Assembly (NCBI GenBank): GCA_016789725.1
Contig: JAEUQN010000015.1
Location: forward strand, 1-62,485
Length of the DNA: 62,485 nt
Reading direction: 5' to 3'
From: Blastocatellia bacterium
GTDB lineage: Bacteria; Acidobacteriota; Blastocatellia; RBC074
Shown: one piece after another, positions 16,561 through 24,997 of the stretch
How the letters are laid out: each line of letters opens with the position of its first letter
Numbering within the stretch: position 1 is the stretch's first letter
Made by a program: the position numbers and the translations under genes
The notes under the pieces: model-generated
Seen by the model: only the letters and a program-made list of their open reading frames with translations
What the model was told of the DNA's origin: nothing
Databases searched by the model: none

Positions 16561-16648
16561 GTCGGTAGACGGTAGTCAGTAGTTGGTAGGAGTTCCTGGG
16601 AAAACTCACTATTTACTATTCACTGTTTACTGTTAACTGAATTCTGTT
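16561..16648. repeat. paired inverted heptamer arrays between lpdA and the E2 gene
   Basis: The left array at 16561-16588 is GTCGGTA, GACGGTA, GTCAGTA, GTTGGTA. The right array at 16607-16648 is CACTATT, TACTATT, CACTGTT, TACTGTT, AACTGAA, TTCTGTT. The arms are roughly complementary (GTCAGTA against TACTGTT), separated by 18 bases. The array ends before the CAGGAGAG ribosome binding site of the E2 gene. Confidence 0.8.
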
Positions 16649-16662
16649 ATCAGGAGAGACAA

Positions 16663-17997
16663 ATGCCTACAGATGTAGTGATGCCGCAACTCGGCGAATC
16701 CATTGCCGAAGGAACGATTGTTCGTTGGTTGAAAAAAGTGGGAGACAATGTGCAACGCGATGAGCCGTTGCTGGAAGTTTCGACCGATAAAGTTGACACC
16801 GAAATCCCTGCTGCCACTGCCGGAACATTGATTGCAATTTTGGCACAGGAAGGCGAAACAGTTGGTGTGAATACTGTAATCGCAACAATTGGCGAAGCCG
16901 GAACCGCCGCACCGTCCGCACCTGCTCCACCGCCTGTTCCCGCCGCGCCCGCTGCTCCTGCGCCTCCACTGGTTGCGCCGCCTGCTGCACCTGCGGTAGC
17001 TGCCGCTGCTGTTGGCGGTTCGATTGAAGATTTGCGTCGCGTGAAATCTTCGCCCGTCGTGCGCAAGATTGCATCCGAACACAACGTCAACATCGCACAC
17101 ATCGCTGGCTCCGGTATTTCAGGACGCGTGACGAAGAAAGATATTCTCAATTTCATTGCGAATCCGCCTGCCCGTCCTGCTGCTCCTATCGTTGCACCGC
17201 CGCCTGTCGTCGCGCCGCCTCCGGTTGCTACACCCGTCGCGGCTCCGGCTGCGCCTGCCAAACCCGCCGCACCTGTCTTTGCTGCGGGCGAGCGTGTGAA
17301 GATCGAACCGATGACCAAGATGCGCAAGTCCATTGCCGAGCACATGGTCTTGAGCAAACACACCGCACCGCACGTCACAACATTTTTTGAAGTGGACTTC
17401 ACGAACATCGCGCGCCTGCGTGACAAGGTGAAAAAAGATTTCGAGGTGAAGAACGGCGCGAAACTCACGTTCATGCCGTTCATCATCAAAGCCACAATTG
17501 ACGCGCTCAAAGCATTGCCCGTGGTGAATGCTTCGTTGGACGGTGACAACATCGTCTACAAGCAGGACATCAACATCGGGATGGCCGTCGCGTTGGATTG
17601 GGGCTTGATCGTGCCGGTCATCAAACAAGCCGATTCGATGAACCTGATCGGCCTCGCCCGCGCGACACAAGACCTTGCTGCCCGTGCGCGTGGCAAACAA
17701 CTCAAGCCGGATGAAATCGCGGGCGGCACGTTCTCCATCACCAACTTCGGTTTGTTCGGCGGCTTGACCGCAACGCCTGTCATCAATCAACCACAATCCG
17801 CGATTCTTGGCGTCGGTGGCATTCACAAACGTGCGTGGGTGATGGACACGCCCGACGGTGATGTGATTGCCATCCGCCATATCGGTGTGCTGAGCCTGTC
17901 GTTCGATCACCGCATTATTGATGGTGCCATTGGCGACGAGTTTTTGGCGACGATGAAGAAATCGCTGGAAACAACCGATTTCTCAGGCTTGTTGTAA
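16663..17997 (+). CDS. 2-oxoacid dehydrogenase E2 (dihydrolipoyl acyltransferase)
   Basis: This 444-residue E2 core enzyme transfers acyl groups to CoA. The N-terminal lipoyl domain (1-75) carries the modified Lys43 in EVSTDKVDTE. Two Ala/Pro-rich flexible linkers flank the peripheral subunit-binding domain (about 127-162, VVRKIASEHNVNIAHIAGSG). The catalytic domain (about 205-444) ends with SFDHRIIDGAIGDEFL, containing the HxxxD active site. Sequence alone does not separate pyruvate, 2-oxoglutarate and branched-chain versions. No E1 gene is in the window. A strong ribosome binding site (CAGGAGAG) sets the start. The lipoylation genes lipB and lipA lie within 8 kb. Confidence 0.94.
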   Translation: MPTDVVMPQLGESIAEGTIVRWLKKVGDNVQRDEPLLEVSTDKVDTEIPAATAGTLIAILAQEGETVGVNTVIATIGEAGTAAPSAPAPPPVPAAPAAPAPPLVAPPAAPAVAAAAVGGSIEDLRRVKSSPVVRKIASEHNVNIAHIAGSGISGRVTKKDILNFIANPPARPAAPIVAPPPVVAPPPVATPVAAPAAPAKPAAPVFAAGERVKIEPMTKMRKSIAEHMVLSKHTAPHVTTFFEVDFTNIARLRDKVKKDFEVKNGAKLTFMPFIIKATIDALKALPVVNASLDGDNIVYKQDINIGMAVALDWGLIVPVIKQADSMNLIGLARATQDLAARARGKQLKPDEIAGGTFSITNFGLFGGLTATPVINQPQSAILGVGGIHKRAWVMDTPDGDVIAIRHIGVLSLSFDHRIIDGAIGDEFLATMKKSLETTDFSGLL

Positions 17998-18007
17998 TTC
18001 CTGAAAG

Positions 18008-18045
18008 AATGCCCACAGATGGTCAATAAGCCATCTGTGGGCATT
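18008..18045 (+). terminator. intrinsic terminator after the E2 gene
   Basis: A perfect 15-bp stem (18008-18022 with 18031-18045, arm AATGCCCACAGATGG) has an 8-base loop and begins 10 bases after the E2 stop. It is followed by TTCATCCTCC, so the T-run is short. It should separate E2 from the TetR operon. Confidence 0.85.
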
Positions 18046-18138
18046 TCATCCTCCCACGACCCCGCCAAACACACAGAACAATCCATAAATTTTCGCAGCC
18101 CGAATCCCGGACAATTTCCTCTTTGAACTGTCCCTGTC

Positions 18139-18168
18139 TTGACAACCGACCGGCGGTCGGTCTAGTCT
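18139..18168 (+). promoter_or_regulatory. TetR operon promoter with palindromic operator in the spacer
   Basis: A consensus -35 TTGACA is at 18139-18144 and a -10-like TAGTCT at 18163-18168, 18 bases apart. The spacer contains the perfect palindrome ACCGACCG-G-CGGTCGGT (18145-18161), of the kind bound by TetR-family repressors. The predicted transcription start is close to 18175, the A of the regulator's ATG, so the mRNA may be leaderless. Repressor binding here would block RNA polymerase directly. Confidence 0.82.
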
Positions 18169-18174
18169 TCGAGT

Positions 18175-18873
18175 ATGGGTAGAATCATTAAAAAAGCGGA
18201 TGAACGGCAGGCGGAGATTTTAGAGACGGCACGCGGGCTTTTTCTGAGTCGGGGTTACGATGCCACCACTGTCAACGATCTGATTCAAGCCATCGGCATT
18301 TCCAAAGGCGCATTTTATCACCATTTTGCTTCCAAAGAAGACGTCTTGAGCGCCTTAGTCTGGTCTATGGCGGAACAGGGGCTGGCGCTGCATGAACCAC
18401 TTTTTGCGCGCGACGATCTGAGTCCTTTCCAGAAAATACAGGCTTTTTTTGTGAACGGGCAGCAGTTCAAGAAAGAGCAGGCCCCAGGGCTACGCGCGTT
18501 TATCGAAATCCTTTATCGCGCAGAAAACCTTAAGCTGCGCCTGCGAGCAGCCGAGCAGATGACCGAACTGCTTGTGCCACCACTCGGAAAAGTTCTAACT
18601 GAAGGGGCCGCACAGGGCGAATTCGACATTGAAGACCCGGAAGAAACCGCGCGCCTGATTTTGAATCTGGGCGGGCTTGTCCACGAAGCGTTTGCCGTTG
18701 CCCTGCGGTTGTCGCAATCGGATTATCGGGCCGCCAGAATGCTCCTCCAAAAACGTGCTGACAGCTATGAACGCGCCATCGAACGATTGCTTGGCGTTCC
18801 CAAACACAGTCTCTCCATCATTGACGCAGAACTGATCGCGCTTTTTCTCGCGCCTGCGACTCAGGAAAGGTAG
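18175..18873 (+). CDS. TetR-family transcriptional repressor
   Basis: This 232-residue protein has an N-terminal TetR helix-turn-helix (about 10-56: ARGLFLSRGYDATTVNDLIQ, then AIGISKGAFYHHFASKEDVL) and a helical ligand domain. It is likely an autorepressor of itself and the three ABC exporter genes that follow, because a matching palindrome lies in its own promoter. No ribosome binding site is visible before the ATG, consistent with a leaderless transcript. The ligand is unknown; exported toxic compounds are the usual inducers in this arrangement. The next gene starts 4 bases after its stop. Confidence 0.94.
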   Translation: MGRIIKKADERQAEILETARGLFLSRGYDATTVNDLIQAIGISKGAFYHHFASKEDVLSALVWSMAEQGLALHEPLFARDDLSPFQKIQAFFVNGQQFKKEQAPGLRAFIEILYRAENLKLRLRAAEQMTELLVPPLGKVLTEGAAQGEFDIEDPEETARLILNLGGLVHEAFAVALRLSQSDYRAARMLLQKRADSYERAIERLLGVPKHSLSIIDAELIALFLAPATQER

Positions 18874-18877
18874 TTCT

Positions 18878-19627
18878 ATGGAAAACACAGCCGCCATTCG
18901 CATTGAAGGGTTGAGCAAACAATTTAAGGACACGACCGCAGTAGATCGCGTCAGCTTTCGGGTTGGCATGGGCGAGATTTTCGGGTTTATGGGACACAAC
19001 GGAGCGGGCAAGACGACGACGATTAAAATGCTGCTCGGCCTCACGAAACCGACCAACGGGTCAGCAACGGTGCTGGGGCATGACATTGTGCGCGAGAGCA
19101 TTGCCGTACGCCGTGTGTCAGGATATTTGCCCGGCAGCTATGCGCTCCCGAAAGAAATGACGGCGCGTGCTTTTCTGGCATACATCGCCTCAATGTTCAA
19201 TCTTTCCGCCAAAGAGGCGCAACGAAAGATCGCAGAGTTGCTGGAGCTTTTTGATCTCAGCGCTGTGGCCGATAAAAAACTCGGTGGTTATTCATCAGGG
19301 ATGACGCAAAAAATCGGCCTGGCGCAAGCCCTCATCAATGAGCCGCAGGTTTTGTTTCTGGACGAACCGACTGCCGGGCTTGATCCGCTGGGGCGGCACG
19401 AATTCCTTCAGCACATCCAACAACTCGCCCGCGAACGGGGCGTGACCGTGATGTTCTCGACGCACATCCTGAGCGACATTGAAGCGATCTGTGAAAGCGT
19501 CGCCATTATGCACCGAGGACGTCTGGTCGCGGCAGACAGTCTTGCCAGGCTCAAACAGCAGCATCACGAAGCCACAATGGATGGGCTGTATCTGAAACTG
19601 GCACGACAACAGGAGGCAACTGCATGA
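18878..19627 (+). CDS. ABC exporter ATP-binding protein
   Basis: This 249-residue ATPase powers an ABC-2 type transporter. It has Walker A GHNGAGKTTT, signature YSSGMTQKIGLAQAL, Walker B VLFLDEPTAGLDP and the switch histidine in FSTHIL. The Pro of the usual GPNGAGKT is His here. It belongs to the DrrA/CcmA-like group that pairs with separate permeases. The final ATGA overlaps the start of the first permease, so the two are translationally coupled. The substrate is unknown. Confidence 0.94.
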   Translation: MENTAAIRIEGLSKQFKDTTAVDRVSFRVGMGEIFGFMGHNGAGKTTTIKMLLGLTKPTNGSATVLGHDIVRESIAVRRVSGYLPGSYALPKEMTARAFLAYIASMFNLSAKEAQRKIAELLELFDLSAVADKKLGGYSSGMTQKIGLAQALINEPQVLFLDEPTAGLDPLGRHEFLQHIQQLARERGVTVMFSTHILSDIEAICESVAIMHRGRLVAADSLARLKQQHHEATMDGLYLKLARQQEATA

Positions 19628-20451
19628 GTACCGCTGAACTCACGTTGACAGCAAAAACTTCCAGCCCCGAAACATCGGTAGCCTTCTTGCGCCAGGAATT
19701 CCTGCGCGTGCTCAAAAGCCGTCCCGCAGCACTTGTCATCGCGGCAGTGGTGTATTCGATGGTGGCGCTGCCGTTCCTGTTGGCGAAGCCGCACGAAGAG
19801 ATTCTGGTCGCGCTGCAAAATTGGTTTGGGGCGTCGCACCTAGATTTTCGGCTCTTTCTCTTCGTCTGGTTTGATATGGTCATGAACAAGATTTCCATTC
19901 TCATCGGAGCCGTTCTCGCCAGCGGGATCATTACCGATGAACGCAGCAAAGGGCTGCTTGACCTGTATCTTTCCAAACCGCTCTCACCCCGGCGTTATTT
20001 CCTGATGAAACTGGCGGCAGTGTTAGCCGTAGTCCTCGTGATTTATGGCGCGGCGATGCTCGTGGGGACGATCCGTTTTTCCGCATCGGTGAAAGGGTTT
20101 GACACAGGTGTCTTTCTTTTGTTGGCCTCGGTGCATTTGCTCGTTGCGCTTTTCTCGGCAGTTTTTGCGGCCACGCTAGCGGTTTTCTTTCGGCACAAGC
20201 TTTCCGCGATGTTAACGACGGTCGTTGTGCTTTCCATTCTTGTGGGGTGCGCGTTTCTGGGCTTCTACGATCCGCGTTTTCAAACGATCAGCCTGCTGAA
20301 CCCCTTCTACCACGCCATTGTGCTGATTGGCTCAATTGATGCCGTTGCGCCGCTGGATGTGGTGAAACCGATGCTCTGGCTGGTCGGGTTTAATGTTGTG
20401 ACGGCAATCGTCGGCGCGCGCCGTGCTGCCACGCTCGGACAAAAGGACTAA
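19624..20451 (+). CDS. ABC-2 type permease 1
   Basis: This 275-residue membrane protein has about six spans and an N-terminal cytoplasmic part (FLRQEFLRVLKSRPAALVI). The motif DERSKGLLDLYLSKPLSPRRYFLMKL is typical of ABC-2 family permeases of the NosY/gliding type. It overlaps the ATPase gene by 4 bases and is followed by the second permease after 2 bases, so the exporter is probably a heterodimer of permeases with two ATPase copies. The exported compound cannot be told. Confidence 0.9.
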   Translation: MSTAELTLTAKTSSPETSVAFLRQEFLRVLKSRPAALVIAAVVYSMVALPFLLAKPHEEILVALQNWFGASHLDFRLFLFVWFDMVMNKISILIGAVLASGIITDERSKGLLDLYLSKPLSPRRYFLMKLAAVLAVVLVIYGAAMLVGTIRFSASVKGFDTGVFLLLASVHLLVALFSAVFAATLAVFFRHKLSAMLTTVVVLSILVGCAFLGFYDPRFQTISLLNPFYHAIVLIGSIDAVAPLDVVKPMLWLVGFNVVTAIVGARRAATLGQKD

Positions 20452-20453
20452 CG

Positions 20454-21230
20454 ATGAGTCTCACTTATGCCAAACAGGAACTGCGGAGCGCCTTCCGCCT
20501 GCATCATCTCCTCATTTTGTTGGGTGCGGTAGCGGGATCAATCGCCACTTCGTTGCTGTTGCCGGGAATGCCGGAGACGATTTTCAGATTCTTCAAAAAA
20601 GTGTTCCTGCTGCAAAATTGGACGGAAGTTATTTTAATCAATGATTTCATGGGCTTGTTTTATGGGTTGTTCTGGATGGGCGTAATTGATTTGTTGCGCG
20701 TGTACGTGTTGCCCAAAGAAGAAGGTTATCTGAGTTTGCTGCTCGCCAAGCCTCTGAGCCGAAACCAATATCTGTTTGGCAAAGTGCTGCCCATGTTCGC
20801 CGTAATTCTCGTCATCGGTTTGACGCTTTCGCTCTTTCTGCCGGCCAAAATCGCCGTGCTCAATGGCGCTGCTGATTTGCACGTGACTGGCGTAATCGTG
20901 GCAGGAATTGTCTGCACGCTGCTCGCGCTGATCTTGCTTGCCCTGCTGAATCTTGTCTTCCTCTTCGCGCAGGAAACCTATTATGCCGTGTTGTGGGCGT
21001 TCCTGTCGTTTGCGCTCGCCATCCTTCCGTCAGGGGTCTTTATGTATCGCCCTGACGTATACCAAACCCAGCCAACGCTTCGTACGCTGCTCGTATTTCC
21101 GGGCAATCTTTTATGGGCAAGTAATGACCTCCCCAGTCTCCTGCCTTACCTGCTGTTGATCGTTGGATGCGGCAGCACCCTGTTGTTATTGGGCAGTAGT
21201 TGGCGCTTGAAGAGAATTGACATTCAGTGA
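20454..21230 (+). CDS. ABC-2 type permease 2
   Basis: This 258-residue membrane protein has about six spans. It carries the same permease motif as its neighbour in the form LPKEEGYLSLLLAKPLSRNQYLFGKVL, so the two are diverged paralogues. It begins MSLTYAKQELRSAFRLHHLLILLGAVAG and is the last gene of the TetR-ABC operon. There is no clear terminator in the 131 bases before lipB. Confidence 0.9.
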   Translation: MSLTYAKQELRSAFRLHHLLILLGAVAGSIATSLLLPGMPETIFRFFKKVFLLQNWTEVILINDFMGLFYGLFWMGVIDLLRVYVLPKEEGYLSLLLAKPLSRNQYLFGKVLPMFAVILVIGLTLSLFLPAKIAVLNGAADLHVTGVIVAGIVCTLLALILLALLNLVFLFAQETYYAVLWAFLSFALAILPSGVFMYRPDVYQTQPTLRTLLVFPGNLLWASNDLPSLLPYLLLIVGCGSTLLLLGSSWRLKRIDIQ

Positions 21231-21361
21231 ACAGCAAAAGGGAATCTAATGCCGCAGAGATGCGGGGGATGGCTAGGGGATTTTCCTTGTGAAGCATACA
21301 ATGCAGTCATTCCTGAAACCGTAACGCTACTATCGCTCAGGCTGGTTTTTCGTTTTCAATC

Positions 21362-22039
21362 ATGGACATGCGCGTTTGTGAATCTCGCTATCTTGGTCGC
21401 ACGCCTTATGCCGAAGCTTTAGCCCTGCAACAATCGCTGCACGACGCGCGCAAACGCAATGAAGTTTCTGACACGTTGCTCTTGCTTGAACATCCACACG
21501 TCATTACACTTGGGCGCGCTGCAAATCGAGCGAACATTCTCGCCGATGAACAAATGCGCGCCGCGAAACACGTCGAATTGTTTGAGACAGGACGCGGCGG
21601 CGATGTCACTTATCACGGGCCAGGGCAGCTCGTGGGTTATCCCATCATCAACTTAGCGCCAGACCGTCAGGATGTGCGCCGTTATGTGCGCGACATCCAG
21701 GAGGTACTCGTGCGAACCGCGCGGGACTTTGGCGTCGAAGCCGAACCGCGTGGTGGGGAATATGTCGGCGTCTGGGTTGGTGACGAGAAGCTGGCGGCCA
21801 TTGGCATTCGGATTTCGCGTTGGGTAACGATGCATGGATTTGCCTTCAATGTCTCGACCGATTTAGATTACTTCAACCTCATCGTTCCTTGCGGCATTGC
21901 CGATCACGGTGTAACCTCACTCGAAAAAATTCTTGGAAAAAAGCTCGCACTCGAAGCGGTTGCCGAATCCGTCACGAAACATTTCGGCGATGTATTTGAA
22001 CGGCAGATGCTAGGGGTTGGATGCCAGATGCTAGATTAG
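21362..22039 (+). CDS. lipB: octanoyl-[ACP]:protein octanoyltransferase LipB
   Basis: This 225-residue enzyme moves octanoyl groups from acyl carrier protein to lipoyl domains, the first step of lipoate synthesis. Conserved parts are LLLLEHPHVITLGR, RGGDVTYHGPGQLVGYPI, the lysine in KLAAIGIRISRWVTMHGFAFNV, and the catalytic Cys in PCGIADHGVTSLE. The last eight residues (GVGCQMLD) are encoded by a heptamer array and are probably not part of the original protein. It acts upstream of LipA (24017) for the E2 enzyme at 16663. Confidence 0.95.
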   Translation: MDMRVCESRYLGRTPYAEALALQQSLHDARKRNEVSDTLLLLEHPHVITLGRAANRANILADEQMRAAKHVELFETGRGGDVTYHGPGQLVGYPIINLAPDRQDVRRYVRDIQEVLVRTARDFGVEAEPRGGEYVGVWVGDEKLAAIGIRISRWVTMHGFAFNVSTDLDYFNLIVPCGIADHGVTSLEKILGKKLALEAVAESVTKHFGDVFERQMLGVGCQMLD

Positions 22040-22089
22040 GCATGAGGTTTTCAACACCTAACATCCAGCATCCAGTATTTAACATCTAA
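22006..22089. repeat. paired inverted heptamer arrays overlapping the lipB end
   Basis: The left array at 22006-22047 is GATGCTA, GGGGTTG, GATGCCA, GATGCTA, GATTAGG, CATGAGG. The right array at 22055-22089 is CACCTAA, CATCCAG, CATCCAG, TATTTAA, CATCTAA. The arms are near-complementary (GGATG against CATCC). The lipB stop at 22037-22039 lies in the left array, and the symporter ATG follows 5 bases after the right array. Confidence 0.82.
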
Positions 22090-22093
22090 CTTT

Positions 22094-23392
22094 ATGCCCA
22101 ATAAATTCAAACTCTCCCTGACAAAGCAAATCTTCATTGGCCTTGGTGTTGGTATTTTAGTGGGTTGGATGATTCATTACTTTTTCGATAGTAATCCCCA
22201 CGCCAAAGAGCAAGCCATTCAATGGGTGCGCGTCCTGAGCCGCATTTTCCTGAGCCTTATCAAAGTCATTATTGCCCCGCTGATTTTCTCGACGCTGGTT
22301 GTCGGCATTGCGGGTGCGGGCAGTATCAAAGCGGTTGGGCGCATTGGCTTGAAAGCGATGGCGTATTTCACGTTTGCGACCTTGCTGGCATTGGTGATCG
22401 GCTTGGTTGCGGTCAACATCACGCGTCCAGGAGATGGCGTGAACTTGCCGCCCGAACAAAGCAAAGAAGCCAAAGAACTGGCCGAACGCGCGGGCAAGAT
22501 GACGCCGCAGGATCATATCGTCACTGTCTTTCCCACCAGTGTTATCAAGGCTATGGCCGACAACGAAGTGCTGCAAATTGTCGTGTTCAGTTTGCTATTT
22601 GCGGTTGCCGTTGCGGGCGTTGGCGAAAAAGGCAGATTCATGGTGCAGTGGTGTGAATCGTTGTCGGAGGTGATGTTCAAATTTACTGCCTATGTGATGA
22701 ACTTCGCGCCGTGGGGGGTCGGCGCAGCCATGGCCGTCACGGTTGGCAACAAAGGTTTGGGCGTGCTGATCAATTTGGGCAATATGATCCTGACGCTCTA
22801 CGCCGCGCTGGCGGTTTTCATTTTGATTGTCTTGTTGCCGATAGCATTTCTGATTCGCCTGCCCTTCAAGCGATTTATCCAACTGGTGAAGGAACCAGCG
22901 ATGCTGGCGTTCACGACCACCTCAAGCGAATCTGCATTTCCGAAGGCGCTCGAAAACATGGAACGATTGGGCGTACCGCGCCGCATTGTGAGCTTTATTT
23001 TGCCGCTGGGTTACAGCTTCAATCTGGATGGCTCGACGCTGTATTTATCGCTCGCCGCGATGTTCGTCGCGCAAGCCGCCAACAAACCGCTGACTGTTTC
23101 GCAACAAGTCATCATGCTCCTGACGCTGATGCTTTCAACCAAAGGTATTGCTGCTGTGCCGCGCGCTTCATTGGTCGTGCTGGCCGGAACGCTCGCGCAG
23201 TTTGATCTCCCGCTCGAAGGCATCGCCGTGATCCTCGGCGTAGACGAATTGATGGATATGGCGCGCACGGCTACAAACGTCATCGGCAACTGCTTCGCCA
23301 CCGTCGTCGTTGCGCGGTGGGAAGGCGAATTCAATGACGCGGGCAATGAAGTTGAGACGCCGATTGACGCGAGTTCGGTTAAGCTGCACTGA
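22094..23392 (+). CDS. dicarboxylate/amino acid:cation symporter (DAACS family)
   Basis: This 432-residue inner membrane transporter belongs to the GltP/DctA group. Conserved features are LSLIKVIIAPLIFSTLVVGIAG, the serine-rich re-entrant loop AFTTTSSESAFPKALENME, the GYSFNLDGSTLYLSLAAMFVAQA helix, the second re-entrant segment STKGIAAVPRASLVVLAGTL, and DELMDMARTATNVIGNCFATVVVARWEG. It imports glutamate, aspartate or C4-dicarboxylates with protons or sodium; which one is not decidable by eye. No Shine-Dalgarno is seen because the heptamer array fills that place. Confidence 0.94.
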   Translation: MPNKFKLSLTKQIFIGLGVGILVGWMIHYFFDSNPHAKEQAIQWVRVLSRIFLSLIKVIIAPLIFSTLVVGIAGAGSIKAVGRIGLKAMAYFTFATLLALVIGLVAVNITRPGDGVNLPPEQSKEAKELAERAGKMTPQDHIVTVFPTSVIKAMADNEVLQIVVFSLLFAVAVAGVGEKGRFMVQWCESLSEVMFKFTAYVMNFAPWGVGAAMAVTVGNKGLGVLINLGNMILTLYAALAVFILIVLLPIAFLIRLPFKRFIQLVKEPAMLAFTTTSSESAFPKALENMERLGVPRRIVSFILPLGYSFNLDGSTLYLSLAAMFVAQAANKPLTVSQQVIMLLTLMLSTKGIAAVPRASLVVLAGTLAQFDLPLEGIAVILGVDELMDMARTATNVIGNCFATVVVARWEGEFNDAGNEVETPIDASSVKLH

Positions 23393-23409
23393 GCAATAGT
23401 TTTTGCCTT

Positions 23410-23964
23410 ATGAACCTTACCAGCAGATATCGAAAATCTCTCGAACAAAAATGGGCATTGCGGTTCAAAACGATTCACCCGGATGGAGATGATTGCGATG
23501 GCGTTGTAACACACATTAAGTCTGATTTCATTGTTATCAAAGAGGTGGGGGATTTTGAGTTTGATGGCGTCGTCATTCTTCCCAAACAAGTTGTAAAAGG
23601 CTATCGAGACAACAAGTATGATAATTGCCGCAACGAAATTCTTCGGCAAAATGGGCAAATAGGAAAGTTGAAGACCCCCAAGTGGCTGGATAATCGTGGC
23701 TCCATCGTTGATGTGCTTTCAGCCATTCAGAAAAGAGATATTTGGCCTGCGGTTGAAATGTTGCACAATGAGGGCAAAACATCAGCCTTTTACATAGGAC
23801 CCATTGAAGGTGTTTATGAAGATTCTTTTTACCTCAAATGCTATGACGCCGCAGGAAAATGGGAAAAGTCCTACTACCTGACTATCGCCAATATTTTCAG
23901 AATTGAATTTGATAGCAAATATTGCAGACACTTCAATCGTTATATGAGAACGGTGAATGAGTGA
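23410..23964 (+). CDS. hypothetical protein, AT-richer than its surroundings
   Basis: This 184-residue protein is unrecognised. It has no signal peptide or membrane span. It is rich in Asp, Lys, Tyr and Phe (WALRFKTIHPDGDDCDGVV, SDFIVIKEVGDFEFDGVVILPKQVV, KWEKSYYLTIANIFRIEFDSKY). Two segments resemble small beta barrels: an N-terminal half ending in VKGYRDNKY and a C-terminal half ending in IFRIEFDSKY. This hints at an internal repeat of a regulator-like fold. Codon use is clearly more AT-rich than in the flanking genes, suggesting acquisition. It starts 17 bases after the symporter. Confidence 0.7.
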   Translation: MNLTSRYRKSLEQKWALRFKTIHPDGDDCDGVVTHIKSDFIVIKEVGDFEFDGVVILPKQVVKGYRDNKYDNCRNEILRQNGQIGKLKTPKWLDNRGSIVDVLSAIQKRDIWPAVEMLHNEGKTSAFYIGPIEGVYEDSFYLKCYDAAGKWEKSYYLTIANIFRIEFDSKYCRHFNRYMRTVNE

Positions 23965-24016
23965 GTGGCTGTTCTTGTAACTGCACTTCTCCTCATTCAC
24001 TGCTATAATCCTCGCT

Positions 24017-24973
24017 ATGACAACAGCGAAGCAAATTACTCCCAAGCCCAAATGGTTGAAGATTCGGCTTAACACGGGCGGCGAATATCAACACATCAAA
24101 CATCTTGTCAACGACTTAAGCCTGCATACGGTTTGTCAGGAAGCGCGATGCCCGAACTTGTATGAATGCTGGTCGAGCGGCACTGCGACTTTTATGATTG
24201 CGGGCGAAGTCTGCACGCGGCGTTGCGGTTTTTGCGCGGTCAGCAAAGGCGCACCTGTCCTGCTTGACCCGGAAGAACCCTGGCACGTTGCGCAAGCCGT
24301 ACAAAAGATGAACGTCAAACATGCAGTCATCACTGCCGTCAATCGAGACGATATGCAAGATGGTGGCGCGATCCATTTTGCGCAAACGATTCAAGCCGTG
24401 CGTGCGCTGAATCCGAATACTAAAGTTGAAGTTTTGATCCCGGATTTTCAAGGCAATGAAGCATCGCTCATTGCAGTGTTGGACGCGCAACCGGATGTGC
24501 TGAATCACAACACGGAAACCGTGCCGCGACTGTATCGTTGCGTGCGCCCGCAAGCCAAATATCGGGAATGGACGTTGACGTTGCTCGAACGCGCGGCGAA
24601 GCGTCGTGATGAAGAAGGACGCGGAATGCTGACAAAATCAGGCGTGATGCTGGGTTTGGGTGAAACAGATGAAGAAATCATTGAAACCATGCGCGATTTG
24701 CGCAGTGTAGATTGCGATATTTTGACGCTTGGTCAGTATCTGCAACCCGCACCGAAGCGATTGAAGGTGGAGAAATATTATCCGCCGGAAGAGTTTGCGA
24801 AATTCAAAGAAATTGGCTTGGAAATGGGCTTTCGCTATGTCGAATCGGGGCCTCTCGTACGGTCCAGCTATCACGCACATGAGCATACAGCGGGTGTCAA
24901 ACCTGTGGCTGCCCAAATCACGCCGCCTGCTAAGATCAAACGTGAATTGCCCATACTGAATCTTTCAGCCTGA
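24017..24973 (+). CDS. lipA: lipoyl synthase LipA
   Basis: This 318-residue radical SAM enzyme inserts two sulphurs into octanoyl-lipoyl domains. The auxiliary cluster motif CQEARCPNLYEC and the radical SAM motif CTRRCGFC are both intact. Further conserved parts are HNTETVPRLYRCVRPQAKYRE, GLGETDEEI, and the terminal RSSYHAHE region carrying the serine ligand (VRSSYHA). The C-terminal 25 residues are a Pro/Lys tail. It completes the lipoylation pair with lipB 2 kb upstream. The ferredoxin gene that follows could supply electrons. Confidence 0.97.
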   Translation: MTTAKQITPKPKWLKIRLNTGGEYQHIKHLVNDLSLHTVCQEARCPNLYECWSSGTATFMIAGEVCTRRCGFCAVSKGAPVLLDPEEPWHVAQAVQKMNVKHAVITAVNRDDMQDGGAIHFAQTIQAVRALNPNTKVEVLIPDFQGNEASLIAVLDAQPDVLNHNTETVPRLYRCVRPQAKYREWTLTLLERAAKRRDEEGRGMLTKSGVMLGLGETDEEIIETMRDLRSVDCDILTLGQYLQPAPKRLKVEKYYPPEEFAKFKEIGLEMGFRYVESGPLVRSSYHAHEHTAGVKPVAAQITPPAKIKRELPILNLSA

Positions 24974-24997
24974 GGAACGAACATTTTTTACTGAGCT

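Noticed and set aside
16650..17910. Long minus-strand frames opposite the E2 gene
   Set aside because: Ala/Gly/Thr or His/Arg-rich shadows caused by the Ala-Pro linkers of E2.
18878..19627. Walker A change (GHNGAGKT) as sign of an inactive ATPase
   Set aside because: The Lys-Thr core, signature and Walker B are intact, and this substitution is tolerated in active ABC ATPases.
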